Shown here piece by piece: positions 44,440 through 53,589 of a stretch of 64,000 nucleotides of DNA. Under the pieces are notes generated by a model, which ran no database searches, was not told where the DNA came from, and saw nothing but the letters and a program-made list of their open reading frames with translations. Origin of the DNA: Lewinellaceae bacterium (lineage in GTDB: Bacteria > Bacteroidota > Bacteroidia > Chitinophagales > Saprospiraceae); assembly GCA_020636325.1 (NCBI GenBank), contig JACJYC010000004.1:558001-622000 (forward strand), read 5' to 3'. The translations under genes were made by a program, and so were the position numbers. How positions within the stretch are numbered: position 1 is the stretch's first letter; each line of letters opens with the position of its first letter.

Positions 44440-45492
44440 TTACAGCCATTTTTTTTGCCTGAAATAATACAGCAATCCGGCAGCTGTGAGCAGCATAAGG
44501 GCCCATAAGCCGAGATAGGCGTATTTCCAGTGCAATTCGGGCATATGGTCGAAATTCATGCCGTAAACCGCGGCGAGAAAGGAAAGGGGGATGAATATCG
44601 TGGAGATAATGGTAAGAACCTGCATGATGCTGTTCATCTTGTAGCCTATTTCAGCCTGGTACAGGTCGTACAATCCGTTGAGCATATCCCGGTAGATGTC
44701 TGCGGTTTCCACCCCCTGGATGATATGGTCGTAGAGATCCCTGAAAAACAGCAAGGTTTCGGATTGGATAAGACGGTGGTCGCTCTGGATGATCTTATTG
44801 ACGGCTTCCCGCAATGGGGCAACCGCTTTTCTGACTTTCAACACATTCAGCTTCATCAGGTGGATGCGCTCCTTTGAGGCTGCATGGGCCTTTTGAAGGA
44901 TCTCGTTCTCTACCTCTTCCATCTGATTCTCCAGCTGCTCCAGCACCACGGTGTAATTGTCAACAACGGTGTCGAGCAAAGCATAAACCAGGTAATCGCT
45001 TTTGCGTTTGCGGATCCTGCCTTTGGCTGCGTTCAGCCTTTCCCGCACCGACTGGAACAGGTCGTCTTCATCTTCCTGAAAGGTCAATACCAGGTTTTCA
45101 CCCAGGTAAAGGGAAACCTGTTCCGTGATGACCCGGCATTCTTCCGCATCAAACCGGAGGGCCTGAAGGACGATAAAAAAGCCGGTTTCGTACTCCTCAA
45201 ATTTAGGCCGTTGAAAAACGTCCACGATATCTTCCAGTACGAGCGGATGGATATTGTACAGCTCGCCCATTTGCTCGATCAGGTGGATGTTCTGCAACCC
45301 CCGGATATCGAACCAGGTGATCAGGTCTCCGGCGGCCCTGTCGGGAATGGCATCCTTGGATTGTTTTTCCCGGATATTTTCGTGGTCGTATTGCACAAGG
45401 GTTACATTGGGCTCAGCCACCTGTTTCTTCCCGGTATAGATCAGGGTGCCGGGGGGCAATCCGCGCTTGAGTTTTGCACCTCTTCTGGCCAT
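44440..45492 (-). CDS. corA: Magnesium/cobalt transporter CorA
   Basis: This 350-residue transporter has the CorA features: a long cytoplasmic N-terminal region with helical bundle, and two C-terminal membrane segments with the selectivity motif YGMNF between them, followed by LLYYFRQKKWL. It forms a pentameric Mg channel in the inner membrane. The N-terminus is basic (ARRGAKLKRG). A 150-base gap with no gene separates it from the acyl-carrier-like gene downstream. Confidence 0.95.
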   Translation of the reverse strand: MARRGAKLKRGLPPGTLIYTGKKQVAEPNVTLVQYDHENIREKQSKDAIPDRAAGDLITWFDIRGLQNIHLIEQMGELYNIHPLVLEDIVDVFQRPKFEEYETGFFIVLQALRFDAEECRVITEQVSLYLGENLVLTFQEDEDDLFQSVRERLNAAKGRIRKRKSDYLVYALLDTVVDNYTVVLEQLENQMEEVENEILQKAHAASKERIHLMKLNVLKVRKAVAPLREAVNKIIQSDHRLIQSETLLFFRDLYDHIIQGVETADIYRDMLNGLYDLYQAEIGYKMNSIMQVLTIISTIFIPLSFLAAVYGMNFDHMPELHWKYAYLGLWALMLLTAAGLLYYFRQKKWL

Positions 45493-45519
45493 GGTCGGCA
45501 GTTTTTAATCAAAAAGCGG

Positions 45520-46371
45520 TTAATGGACCGGCCCTGCGTCAACGACTGCTTCCACTGCGGATTCGATATTATCCGGCAGATTGGAGAGCAGGTCCAGCCC
45601 GGTTTCGGCCTCGATTTCATCAACGCTCACCCGGTATTCCCACCAATTCTTGGCCGCAGTTGTGTTCTTGTTTTCCGTCCAGACTGCAATCACGCGGGTA
45701 TTTTCATCGATCCGGGAAAGATCGTCATCACCCTCCGGGATAGCGACGATCACCTTCCAGATATACCTCGGAACGGTGACGTAGCCGTCTGCAAGTTTTT
45801 CGCGATAGCCTTTATCGCCGGTACCGCCCTGGCCGGTGTTGCCCATAATGATGTACAACTCGTATCCGTCCCTTACCAGATCTCTGGAAAAACTCTCGAG
45901 ATCTGCCCAGGTTTGGTCATTGTGATCCGGCGCCTGGGGAATGATGTTGATCATAAAGAACGTATTGGAGTTGTCTTCCACGGTTTTGGTCCGGTCGGCG
46001 GAAGGACAGTTATGGCCCCTGGCAAATCCGTTGAGGCCGTATTCGTAATCGGTCTCCTTGACGGCATACCAGGCCGGCGGCAGGGATTCGTAAGCCCTGA
46101 AATCATCCTGGCGGCTGGCATTCCCCAGCCAGTCCTGGCTCAGGTGCCAGCTCACCCAGTTGGGGATTCCCCGCTTTTTGTCATAGGAAAGGGCATATTG
46201 AGGCAGGACGATCAGGTAGTTGTTTTCCAGGTTGGGATCCGTTTCTGCGTTGCTGGGGTTGCCGAGCGCCAGATGAAGACCTCGGGCAAAGTCGGGCTCG
46301 AACTGGTCTTTTTTGCAGGCCGGCGCAAACAGCACAGCCAGGAGGATCAAAAGAATCGCGTTTCCTTTCAT
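45520..46371 (-). CDS. DNA/RNA non-specific endonuclease, probable lipoprotein
   Basis: ATG 46371 gives 283 residues with a signal peptide and lipobox-like AVLFAPAC (Cys19), so the enzyme is probably anchored to a membrane on the outside of the cytoplasm. The beta-beta-alpha metal nuclease motif is RGHNCPSADR (His120 as base; the family's usual DRGH has Ala at the first position here), with the metal Asn in INIIPQAPDHN. Members degrade DNA and RNA for nutrient or self-defence. A longer frame to 46425 is not needed. Confidence 0.87.
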   Translation of the reverse strand: MKGNAILLILLAVLFAPACKKDQFEPDFARGLHLALGNPSNAETDPNLENNYLIVLPQYALSYDKKRGIPNWVSWHLSQDWLGNASRQDDFRAYESLPPAWYAVKETDYEYGLNGFARGHNCPSADRTKTVEDNSNTFFMINIIPQAPDHNDQTWADLESFSRDLVRDGYELYIIMGNTGQGGTGDKGYREKLADGYVTVPRYIWKVIVAIPEGDDDLSRIDENTRVIAVWTENKNTTAAKNWWEYRVSVDEIEAETGLDLLSNLPDNIESAVEAVVDAGPVH

Positions 46372-46461
46372 TTTTCCGCAGGGGATTGATGGGAGATACA
46401 GGTATTGCAGCTGCAATATTAGCAAAAAGTCGGGAGGAAAGCGTTCTGGAGGCGGTACGGA

Positions 46462-47286
46462 TTAATTCCGAAGCAGTTTTTGCTTTTGGGATGAAAACTC
46501 TTCGTCTGTGAGTATGCCTTTTTCGCGCAGTTCGCCTAACCTGATGAGTTGGTCCAACAAATCCGGCTGCGGGCTGTCAGCGGTGGGGGCCTCTTCCTGG
46601 CCTGGAGCGTCAAAAAGGGTAGGCGGACTTACGGACACGGGAATCTTGTCGGGAATTTTGTAGCTATTCTGCACAAATGCCTGAAATCCGGGCTGAAGCC
46701 TGAGGTTGTCCAATGCGGGATGGGTATGGATCTTGTCTATCTGATCGAAACCGAACTCCACTGCTTTTTCGATATGGTGGAAAGCGTCATCGAATTCGCC
46801 CAGCATGGAAAAACAACACGCCGTATTGAAATGGGTGACCGGATCTTCGTATTTGATATCCAGCGCGGTTAGAAAGGATTCAACCGCATTGTTGTAGTCT
46901 TTCATGCGATAATAGCGGACACCGATCTGCTTGTAGCGCCGCTCTTCTCCGGGACTTCCCTGGTAGGCGGGTCTTGTTTGCGGCTGGCGGTCTTCAATAA
47001 AAGGCGGCGGAGGGATGCCGTATTGCTTGGCCAGCCATTTGCCGTTGTATTTTTCATCGAATTCTTCCCGTGGCATGGCAAAAAACAAAACCGCATCGAT
47101 AAAACCCAGCACAATTGGGATCAGAACGAAGGGAGGGTGGTCCCAGGCGTTGGCTGTTATGAAGAAAGTAACCGCAAAAAGGAACAGGTAAAGCATGCCC
47201 TGGAATCTCCTGCCCAGGTAGAAGCGGTGAACCCCAAACATTCCCATAAACAAGGCCAAAAATCCGGCCACTTCTTTTCTCTTCAT
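46462..47286 (-). CDS. TM2-TPR-SHOCT fusion protein
   Basis: ATG 47286 gives 274 residues. The N-terminal 70 residues carry a TM2 domain with two membrane helices (EVAGFLALFMGMFGVHRFYL and a second near 50-70). A TPR-like stretch follows (RRYKQIGVRYYRMKDYNNAV), and the C-terminal 35 residues are a SHOCT motif (LDQLIRLGELREKGILTDEE). TM2 proteins are usually short; this one joins three modules. It may be a membrane scaffold. It stands between the nuclease gene and kdsB on the same strand. Confidence 0.85.
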   Translation of the reverse strand: MKRKEVAGFLALFMGMFGVHRFYLGRRFQGMLYLFLFAVTFFITANAWDHPPFVLIPIVLGFIDAVLFFAMPREEFDEKYNGKWLAKQYGIPPPPFIEDRQPQTRPAYQGSPGEERRYKQIGVRYYRMKDYNNAVESFLTALDIKYEDPVTHFNTACCFSMLGEFDDAFHHIEKAVEFGFDQIDKIHTHPALDNLRLQPGFQAFVQNSYKIPDKIPVSVSPPTLFDAPGQEEAPTADSPQPDLLDQLIRLGELREKGILTDEEFSSQKQKLLRN

Positions 47287-47426
47287 AATTGTTCCAAAGC
47301 CTTTCAACAAAAATAAGGGTGATCAGGTCACAATGTCAAGCGATTAGGCCAATGTACCCATTTTATAGACAAACAAATAGATTATCCGGAAGTTGAATTT
47401 CTCCGGGTTCCTTTTCATGCAAGTCG

Positions 47427-48161
47427 CTAACCTATAACGCGCTCAAGGTCTTCCGGCGTATCTATCCCCCGCGATTCGAGGTCGGTTAAGCTCACATGGA
47501 TTTTCCAGCCGGCCTCCAGCCAGCGGAGTTGTTCAAGTGACTCGATTTTTTCCAACCGGCCCGGCGGCAGCTTGGTCAGTGCCAGCAGAACGGATTGCCG
47601 GAAGGCGTACAGCCCGATATGGTGGTAATACTGACCGTTGGCAGGCCATTCTCCGGGCTTCCGGTTACGGTCATACGGGATCGGGCTCCTGCTGAAATAA
47701 AGCGCCTGATTGAGCTGGTCAAAAACCACTTTCACCATGTTCGGATTGCCGATATCCTCAGGCGCTGTGATGCTCCGGACCAGGGTCGCAATCTGGGTAT
47801 CAGGTTGCTGTATGAATGGTTGAATGACCGCGGAGATCTGTGCGGGATCGATGAACGGTTCATCGCCCTGGATATTGACGGCAATGTCAAAACCGGCTCC
47901 TGCCAGTTGCAGCGCTTCGGCGCACCTGTCGGTACCGGAAGGATGATCCCCGCGGGTCATCACGCTGCGCCCGCCGAATGACAGTACATGGTCGTGGATG
48001 CGCTGATCGTCCGTCGCGACAAGCACCTCATCCAGCTCGGGCGTTTTCACGCACTGTTCATAGACCCGCCGGATCATGGTCTTGCCGTTGATGTCGACAA
48101 GCGGTTTACCCGGAAACCGGGTAGAGGCATAACGCGCCGGTATGATTCCGATTGTTTTCAT
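47427..48161 (-). CDS. kdsB: 3-deoxy-manno-octulosonate cytidylyltransferase
   Basis: The ATG at 48161 gives 244 residues, the normal KdsB length, with the leading IGIIPARYASTRFPGKPL nucleotide-binding segment, VATDDQRIHDHV and NIQGDEPFIDP. It activates Kdo with CTP for lipopolysaccharide core synthesis. An upstream extension of the frame is spurious and would overlap the promoter of the divergent LysM gene. Confidence 0.95.
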   Translation of the reverse strand: MKTIGIIPARYASTRFPGKPLVDINGKTMIRRVYEQCVKTPELDEVLVATDDQRIHDHVLSFGGRSVMTRGDHPSGTDRCAEALQLAGAGFDIAVNIQGDEPFIDPAQISAVIQPFIQQPDTQIATLVRSITAPEDIGNPNMVKVVFDQLNQALYFSRSPIPYDRNRKPGEWPANGQYYHHIGLYAFRQSVLLALTKLPPGRLEKIESLEQLRWLEAGWKIHVSLTDLESRGIDTPEDLERVIG

Positions 48162-48214
48162 CCTGCCGAAGGAACTTACTGTTGGTAATGGGCCGAAAAA
48201 TAACCAATCGTTTG

Positions 48215-48222
48215 TAACTTTG
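48215..48222 (+). promoter_or_regulatory. -7 box for the LysM gene
   Basis: TAACTTTG matches TAnnTTTG and lies 15 bases before the LysM ATG at 48238. No -33 element is at the usual distance. Confidence 0.5.
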
Positions 48223-48237
48223 CACAAAAATTATACT

Positions 48238-49095
48238 ATGAGATACTGGCCAGGCTTGCTCTGGGTACTAATAAGCCTTTTCCCCGCACTTAGACTAACC
48301 GCAACGGGTGACAGCACCCGGTATATTCTTCCGACCGATTCCGTTTTTATCGAATTGGACGGCTTTGGCAGCAAATATGTGATCCACAACATGGAAAAAA
48401 GGCAAACCCTTTTTTCGCTCGCCAAATTCTACAGTTTGTCCCTGGAAGAGCTTTATTGGTATAACCCGGAGTTGAAGGAACGCTCCTATGCCCTCGGCGA
48501 TCCGGTCCGGATCCCGATCCCGAACAAGGTGATCCGAAGGACTATGGATAAAGGGGTTAAAACGAGCGAGTACGCGCAGCTTTTCTACCGGGTCAAACGA
48601 GGCGATACCATGTACGGTATAGCCAAACGGGCCTTCAAAATGGAGGTGGAGGAGCTCAGGACGAGGAATCAAATCGATGAAAAAGGGATCAAAACGGGCC
48701 AGGTGCTTAAGGTAGGCTGGATCAAGATCAACGGCGTTACACCCGAAATGAGGCAGGTTTCCAATCATCCGCTGATCCAGAAAAACGAAGCCTATGAACA
48801 AAGGTTCATCGCTCAGTGCCGGCAGGACAAGGTCTTCAGCATAAACGGCGCAGCCGACTGGAATAAAGGCCGCCAGGAAAGCGATTTTTTCGGCCTGTTC
48901 GACGGGGTAGCCCCCGGCCACTACGTGAAAGTCACTAACCCGCTGCTGAAAAGGAGCCTTTTTGTGAAGGTCATCGACAGCATTCCGAGAGAAGCGCATA
49001 CCGGCAGTGTGGTAATCGTCTTATCTTCGCAGGCCGCTCAGCTGCTGGGCGCTGTCGACGCCCGTTTTTTTGTGGAAGTCGAATACTGCAGATAA
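48238..49095 (+). CDS. LysM and RlpA-like domain protein
   Basis: ATG 48238 gives 285 residues with a signal peptide (about 1-23). Two LysM modules follow (first: LFSLAKFYSLSLEELYWYN; second: GDTMYGIAKRAFKMEVEELR), which bind peptidoglycan. The C-terminal part (about 200-285) resembles a double-psi beta-barrel of the RlpA type (DGVAPGHYVKVTNP, then SSQAAQLLG). It is probably a periplasmic or surface cell-wall-associated protein. The CBS gene starts 15 bases after its stop, probably co-transcribed. Confidence 0.86.
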   Translation: MRYWPGLLWVLISLFPALRLTATGDSTRYILPTDSVFIELDGFGSKYVIHNMEKRQTLFSLAKFYSLSLEELYWYNPELKERSYALGDPVRIPIPNKVIRRTMDKGVKTSEYAQLFYRVKRGDTMYGIAKRAFKMEVEELRTRNQIDEKGIKTGQVLKVGWIKINGVTPEMRQVSNHPLIQKNEAYEQRFIAQCRQDKVFSINGAADWNKGRQESDFFGLFDGVAPGHYVKVTNPLLKRSLFVKVIDSIPREAHTGSVVIVLSSQAAQLLGAVDARFFVEVEYCR

Positions 49096-49110
49096 TTGAA
49101 AATCAATCAA

Positions 49111-50469
49111 ATGGAATATTGCAAAAGCATCCTTGAAACCATAGGAAATACACCCCTGATCCAATTGAATAAGGTGGTCGCCGAAGTACCGGCATTGGTG
49201 TTGTTGAAAAATGAGACCGTCAATCCCGGTCATTCCATCAAGGACCGGATGGCCCTCAAAATGCTGGAAGACGCGGAAAAACGGGGCGACCTGAAACCCG
49301 GAGGGGTCATCATCGAATGCACCTCGGGCAATACCGGCATGGGCCTGGCCATTGCCGCAGCGGTAAAGGGCTACCGCTGTATTTTTACCACCAACGATAA
49401 ACAGTCAAAGGAAAAATTTGATCTCCTGAAAGCGCTGGGCGCCGAGGTGATCGTTTGTCCGACCAACGTGGAAGCTGCCGATCCGCGTTCCTATTATTCC
49501 GTTGCCGCCCGCCTCAACAAGGAAATTCCCAATTCCTATTGGTGCAACCAATACGATAACCTTTCCAACAGGCAGGCCCATTATGAAAGTACAGGGCCCG
49601 AGATCTGGCGTCAGACCCAGGGCAGGATCACCCACCTGGTGGCAGGCGTAGGGACCGGGGGGACCATTTCCGGCACCGGTAAATACCTCAAGGAACAAAA
49701 CCCGGGTATCAAAGTCTGGGGGATCGATACTTACGGTTCCGTTTTGAAGAAATACCACGAGACCGGCGAATTCGACGAAAAGGAGATCTATCCTTATATC
49801 ACCGAAGGGATCGGGGAAGATATCATTCCCAAAAACGTCGACTTTTCCGTGATCGACCATTTTGAAAAAGTGACCGACAAGGACGGCGCATTGATGGCCC
49901 GCCGCCTGGCCCGCGAGGAAGGCATCCTGCTGGGCTATTCCGCCGGGTCGGCCCTTGCCGGGATTATTCAGCTGAAGGATCAACTGACCGCCGACGATGT
50001 TGTCGTTCTGGTCATTCACGATCACGGCAGCCGCTATGTCGGCAAGATTTATAACGATGACTGGATGCGCCAACGCGGTTTTCTGGATACGGAGCTCAAA
50101 GTCAAAGACCTGCTTTCCCAGAAAAAAGACAAGGCCTTTATCAGCGTACAACCCGCAGATACGGTCCGGCAGGCCTTCCGCCTCATGAAGGAACACGACA
50201 TTTCCCAACTGCCCGTCATGACGAACGGGGATATTGTCGGGTCGGTGACGGAGAATATTGTCCTGAACTACCTGCTGGAAAACCCGCTGGAGAATGCCGA
50301 GAAGAATATCCAGTCTATCATGACGGAGCCTTTCCCGACCGTTGCTTCAGATCTGCCGTTGAGCCAGTTGCGAAACTACCTGAGCAAGAAAATACCCGCT
50401 GTGGTCGTGAAGGAGAAAGCAGGTACCCTGCAGATCATTTCCCAGTACGACATTATCCAGGCCATGTAG
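49111..50469 (+). CDS. Cystathionine beta-synthase
   Basis: ATG 49111 gives 452 residues; the TTG at 49096 is less likely. The PLP lysine is Lys44 in HSIKDRMA, the SGNTGMG loop binds the substrate, and GTGGTISGTG binds the PLP phosphate. A C-terminal CBS-domain pair (about 330-452) provides regulation; this makes it a cystathionine beta-synthase rather than a plain cysteine synthase. It joins homocysteine and serine. It follows the LysM gene by 15 bases and precedes the M1 peptidase by 9, so an operon is likely. Confidence 0.9.
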   Translation: MEYCKSILETIGNTPLIQLNKVVAEVPALVLLKNETVNPGHSIKDRMALKMLEDAEKRGDLKPGGVIIECTSGNTGMGLAIAAAVKGYRCIFTTNDKQSKEKFDLLKALGAEVIVCPTNVEAADPRSYYSVAARLNKEIPNSYWCNQYDNLSNRQAHYESTGPEIWRQTQGRITHLVAGVGTGGTISGTGKYLKEQNPGIKVWGIDTYGSVLKKYHETGEFDEKEIYPYITEGIGEDIIPKNVDFSVIDHFEKVTDKDGALMARRLAREEGILLGYSAGSALAGIIQLKDQLTADDVVVLVIHDHGSRYVGKIYNDDWMRQRGFLDTELKVKDLLSQKKDKAFISVQPADTVRQAFRLMKEHDISQLPVMTNGDIVGSVTENIVLNYLLENPLENAEKNIQSIMTEPFPTVASDLPLSQLRNYLSKKIPAVVVKEKAGTLQIISQYDIIQAM

Positions 50470-50478
50470 AAGCTGATT

Positions 50479-53400
50479 ATGCGCATCTTACCATTTTTAC
50501 CGCTGTTTTTGCTGCCGATCTGCGGGAGGACCCAGTCCGCCTACTTTCAGCAAGAGGTCAATTACAAAATAGATGTCCGCCTGGACGACACCCTGCATAT
50601 CCTTACAGGCGACCTCGACCTGGAATATGTCAACCATTCGCCGGACACGCTGTCTTTTATCTATTTTCATCTCTGGCCGAACGGTTACAAAGATCCTTCA
50701 ACCGCATTCGCAAAACAGAAGTTGCGGACCGGCAGCACCCGTTTCTATTTTTCCTCAGACAAGGAAAAGGGCAATATGACCGGCCTTGATTTCAGGGTGG
50801 ACGGGGCGCCGGCGATACTGGATTTTCAGGCCGCCGACATAGCGAAACTGATCCTGCCCAGCCCCCTGATCCCAGGGCAAAGGGTCCGGATCAGAACCCC
50901 TTTCCGGGTGAAGATCCCGGCGGCGTTTTCCCGGCTCGGGCATGTGGGGCAATCCTACCAGATCACCCAGTGGTATCCCAAACCGGCAGTGTATGACCGG
51001 GATGGCTGGCACCCCATGCCTTACCTGGATATGGGCGAGTTCTATTCCGAATTCGGCTCCTTTGAGGTATCCATAACCCTTCCGTCCAATTACGTAGTCG
51101 GCGCGACCGGCAGTTTGGAAGATCCCTCAGAGGCGGCGTTTCTGGAACAAAAAGCCGCGGCAGATGCGAGATACCTGACCGCGCTGCCGGACCAGCCGGT
51201 AAAAGCGCCGGATTCCTTTCCGGCCTCCTCACCGGTACGGAAAACCATCCATTACCGGGCCGGTCAGGTTCACGATTTTGCCTGGTTCGCAGATAAAAGG
51301 TTTAGGGTGGCCAAAAGTGCGGTAACCTTGCCCTCAGGACGCAAGGTGGATACCTGGGTGATGTTCACCAAAGCTGAAGAACACCTCTGGAAACATGCGA
51401 TCAACTATGTGGATCGGGCCGTAAAGTTTTATTCGGACCTGGTGGGGGAATATCCATATCCGCACGCTACGGCAGTGCAAAGCGCTTTGGGAGCCGGCGG
51501 CGGCATGGAATACCCTATGATCACCGTGATCGGATTGATGGGGAATGCGCAGGACCTGGATGAAGTGATCACTCATGAAGTCGGGCATAACTGGTTTTAC
51601 GGCATTTTGGCTTTTAACGAACGCGATCATGTCTGGATGGATGAAGGCCTTAATTCTTATTACGATCACCGGTATACGGAAACTTATTACGGCCCGCCGG
51701 ACGCGAACTTCCTGCCGGAATTCCTACGGGGAAACAACGAGATGAGCATCATGGAATTGGGCTATCTCTACCAGGCCAGGCGCCGGCAGGATCAGGCCCC
51801 CGAAACAACCTCTGACGAATTTCAACCGATCAATTACTGGCTAGGCGGTTACGAAAAACCGGCGAGAGCGTTTAAAATGCTGGAAAAATACCTGGGAACG
51901 GACAACTATGACCGGATCATGCGCGCCTTTTACCAGGAGTGGCAATTCCGGCATCCGCAACCGGCCGACCTCAGGCAATTTCTGGAATCCCATGCGGAAA
52001 AAGACTTAAGCTGGCTTTTTGACGGCCTTTTGTATTCCAATAAGCACATCGATTATGCTTTGACCGGCGCGCGAAATGCCGGGAACCAATGGACTTTGGA
52101 CGTGGTCAACCGGGGTGAAATCGCCGCGCCGTTTCCTGTAGCCTCAGCAGATTCTTCAGCTCAGGTTGTCTGGGTGGACGGCTTTACCGGGAAACAATCC
52201 GTTTCCATCCAGGACAACCATCCTTCCGCTTTTCTGATTGACCCGGATAGGTTGACCCTGGATGTCAACCGGAAGAATAACCGGATTGCTGCAGACGGTT
52301 TGTTTCGAAAGACGCCCCCGGTTAAATTTTCGTTGCTCGGGAAAACGGAGGATGACCGGAAAACAGATATCTATTATTTGCCCTTCTACGGCTGGAATGC
52401 TTACGATAAAAGTATGGTGGGCTTAGCCCTCCACAACCAAACCCTGCCGTATCGAAAGTTTGAATTTTCCCTGCTGCCTTTATATGCGACCGGGTCTAAA
52501 AGCCTGGTGGGTTCAGGGCGCGCCGTTTTTCACATCTGGCCGCAGGACGGATGGCTGGAGGGCGTGGATATCGGGCTTAAGGCGCGAAAGTATCATTTCA
52601 ATGAAAATAAGGTACTGGGATACCGGGAAGATTATCTTCGTTTTGAACCGGTTGTCCTGTTGCGGATCAGGAACCGGCCTGCAGCCGTTTTTACTTCGGC
52701 AGTCCGATTCAGGTCGATCTTCCTGGGAACGGAACAAGCCCAGTTCGGGGCGAACAGCGAATACCTGGGACAGGAGAGAAACTGGACCGGCATTCAGGAG
52801 TTGACCTTTTTAGGATTAGGACAGAATCCCCTAAGTCCGTATAAGTTTGAGATTGCCCTGGAACATCAGCGGTACACGGATGCCTTCGATCAAAAGCAGC
52901 AATACCTGAAAGCTTCTCTGGACTGGACTGGGAAATGGGCCTACAAATACAAAAAATACATCCGGTACAGGCTTTTTGCAGGCGGGTTCCTTCAGAATTC
53001 CAGGCGAAACGCCGGAGCAATATTCCCCGGTGCATTCAACCTGATCAGTTCAGGCAGCAATGACTACCGGTTTGATGATTTCTATTTCGGCAGATCTGAA
53101 TACGCCGGTTTTTCAGCTCAACAGGTTACTTTACGGGACGGCGGATTTAAGACCCCCGTCGGACCCGGCTATGCCCTCGGCAGGAGCAACAGCTTTATTT
53201 TTGCCTTGAACCTGAAGGCCGACCTGCCGGGTAAAATCCCTGTCAGGCCCTATTTTGACCTGGGATATTTTGACAACGCCATGCCTACGGGCAGTAAGGA
53301 CACTTTCAAAGATCAGCTGCTTTGGAATGCTGGGTTGGCCGTGGAATTCCTGAATGGACGTGCCGGCGTTTATTTTCCGTTGTTCAGCGCTGAAAACCTG

Positions 53401-53514
53401 GATAATTTGCTGAAGGAGCGTGGGAATTACTTCAGTCGCATAGGTTTCCGGTTGGAATTGTACGGGATGACCCCTCGCGGTTTAGCGGAAGAGGTGTTGT
53501 TAAGCGGGTTTTAA
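50479..53514 (+). CDS. M1 family metallopeptidase with C-terminal barrel-like region
   Basis: The 1011-residue protein has a signal peptide (about 1-19) and an M1 domain: exopeptidase motif GGGMEYP (about 338-344) and zinc site HEVGHNWFYG with H366, E367, H370 and E389 (in MDEGLNSYYD). From about 610 to the end the sequence has alternating aromatic beta strands and finishes YGMTPRGLAEEVLLSGF. That part resembles an outer membrane beta-barrel, which is unusual on an M1 peptidase. The enzyme is probably a surface or outer-membrane-associated aminopeptidase. It is 9 bases downstream of the cystathionine beta-synthase gene. Confidence 0.88.
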   Translation: MRILPFLPLFLLPICGRTQSAYFQQEVNYKIDVRLDDTLHILTGDLDLEYVNHSPDTLSFIYFHLWPNGYKDPSTAFAKQKLRTGSTRFYFSSDKEKGNMTGLDFRVDGAPAILDFQAADIAKLILPSPLIPGQRVRIRTPFRVKIPAAFSRLGHVGQSYQITQWYPKPAVYDRDGWHPMPYLDMGEFYSEFGSFEVSITLPSNYVVGATGSLEDPSEAAFLEQKAAADARYLTALPDQPVKAPDSFPASSPVRKTIHYRAGQVHDFAWFADKRFRVAKSAVTLPSGRKVDTWVMFTKAEEHLWKHAINYVDRAVKFYSDLVGEYPYPHATAVQSALGAGGGMEYPMITVIGLMGNAQDLDEVITHEVGHNWFYGILAFNERDHVWMDEGLNSYYDHRYTETYYGPPDANFLPEFLRGNNEMSIMELGYLYQARRRQDQAPETTSDEFQPINYWLGGYEKPARAFKMLEKYLGTDNYDRIMRAFYQEWQFRHPQPADLRQFLESHAEKDLSWLFDGLLYSNKHIDYALTGARNAGNQWTLDVVNRGEIAAPFPVASADSSAQVVWVDGFTGKQSVSIQDNHPSAFLIDPDRLTLDVNRKNNRIAADGLFRKTPPVKFSLLGKTEDDRKTDIYYLPFYGWNAYDKSMVGLALHNQTLPYRKFEFSLLPLYATGSKSLVGSGRAVFHIWPQDGWLEGVDIGLKARKYHFNENKVLGYREDYLRFEPVVLLRIRNRPAAVFTSAVRFRSIFLGTEQAQFGANSEYLGQERNWTGIQELTFLGLGQNPLSPYKFEIALEHQRYTDAFDQKQQYLKASLDWTGKWAYKYKKYIRYRLFAGGFLQNSRRNAGAIFPGAFNLISSGSNDYRFDDFYFGRSEYAGFSAQQVTLRDGGFKTPVGPGYALGRSNSFIFALNLKADLPGKIPVRPYFDLGYFDNAMPTGSKDTFKDQLLWNAGLAVEFLNGRAGVYFPLFSAENLDNLLKERGNYFSRIGFRLELYGMTPRGLAEEVLLSGF

Positions 53515-53562
53515 ATTTGCCCTAATTGATGGATTTCATTTTTAAACCGGCGTCAGGTTTTC

Positions 53563-53570
53563 TAAATTTG
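53563..53570 (+). promoter_or_regulatory. -7 box for the glycerophosphodiesterase gene
   Basis: TAAATTTG is a perfect match to TAnnTTTG and lies 20 bases before the ATG at 53590. No convincing -33 TTTG is seen. Confidence 0.45.
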
Positions 53571-53589
53571 ACAACAAAACCAACAGCCC

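Noticed and set aside
44884..46389. 501-codon plus-strand frame across corA and the nuclease gene
   Set aside because: Both minus-strand genes have clear families and normal ends, so the plus-strand frame is a shadow despite its length.
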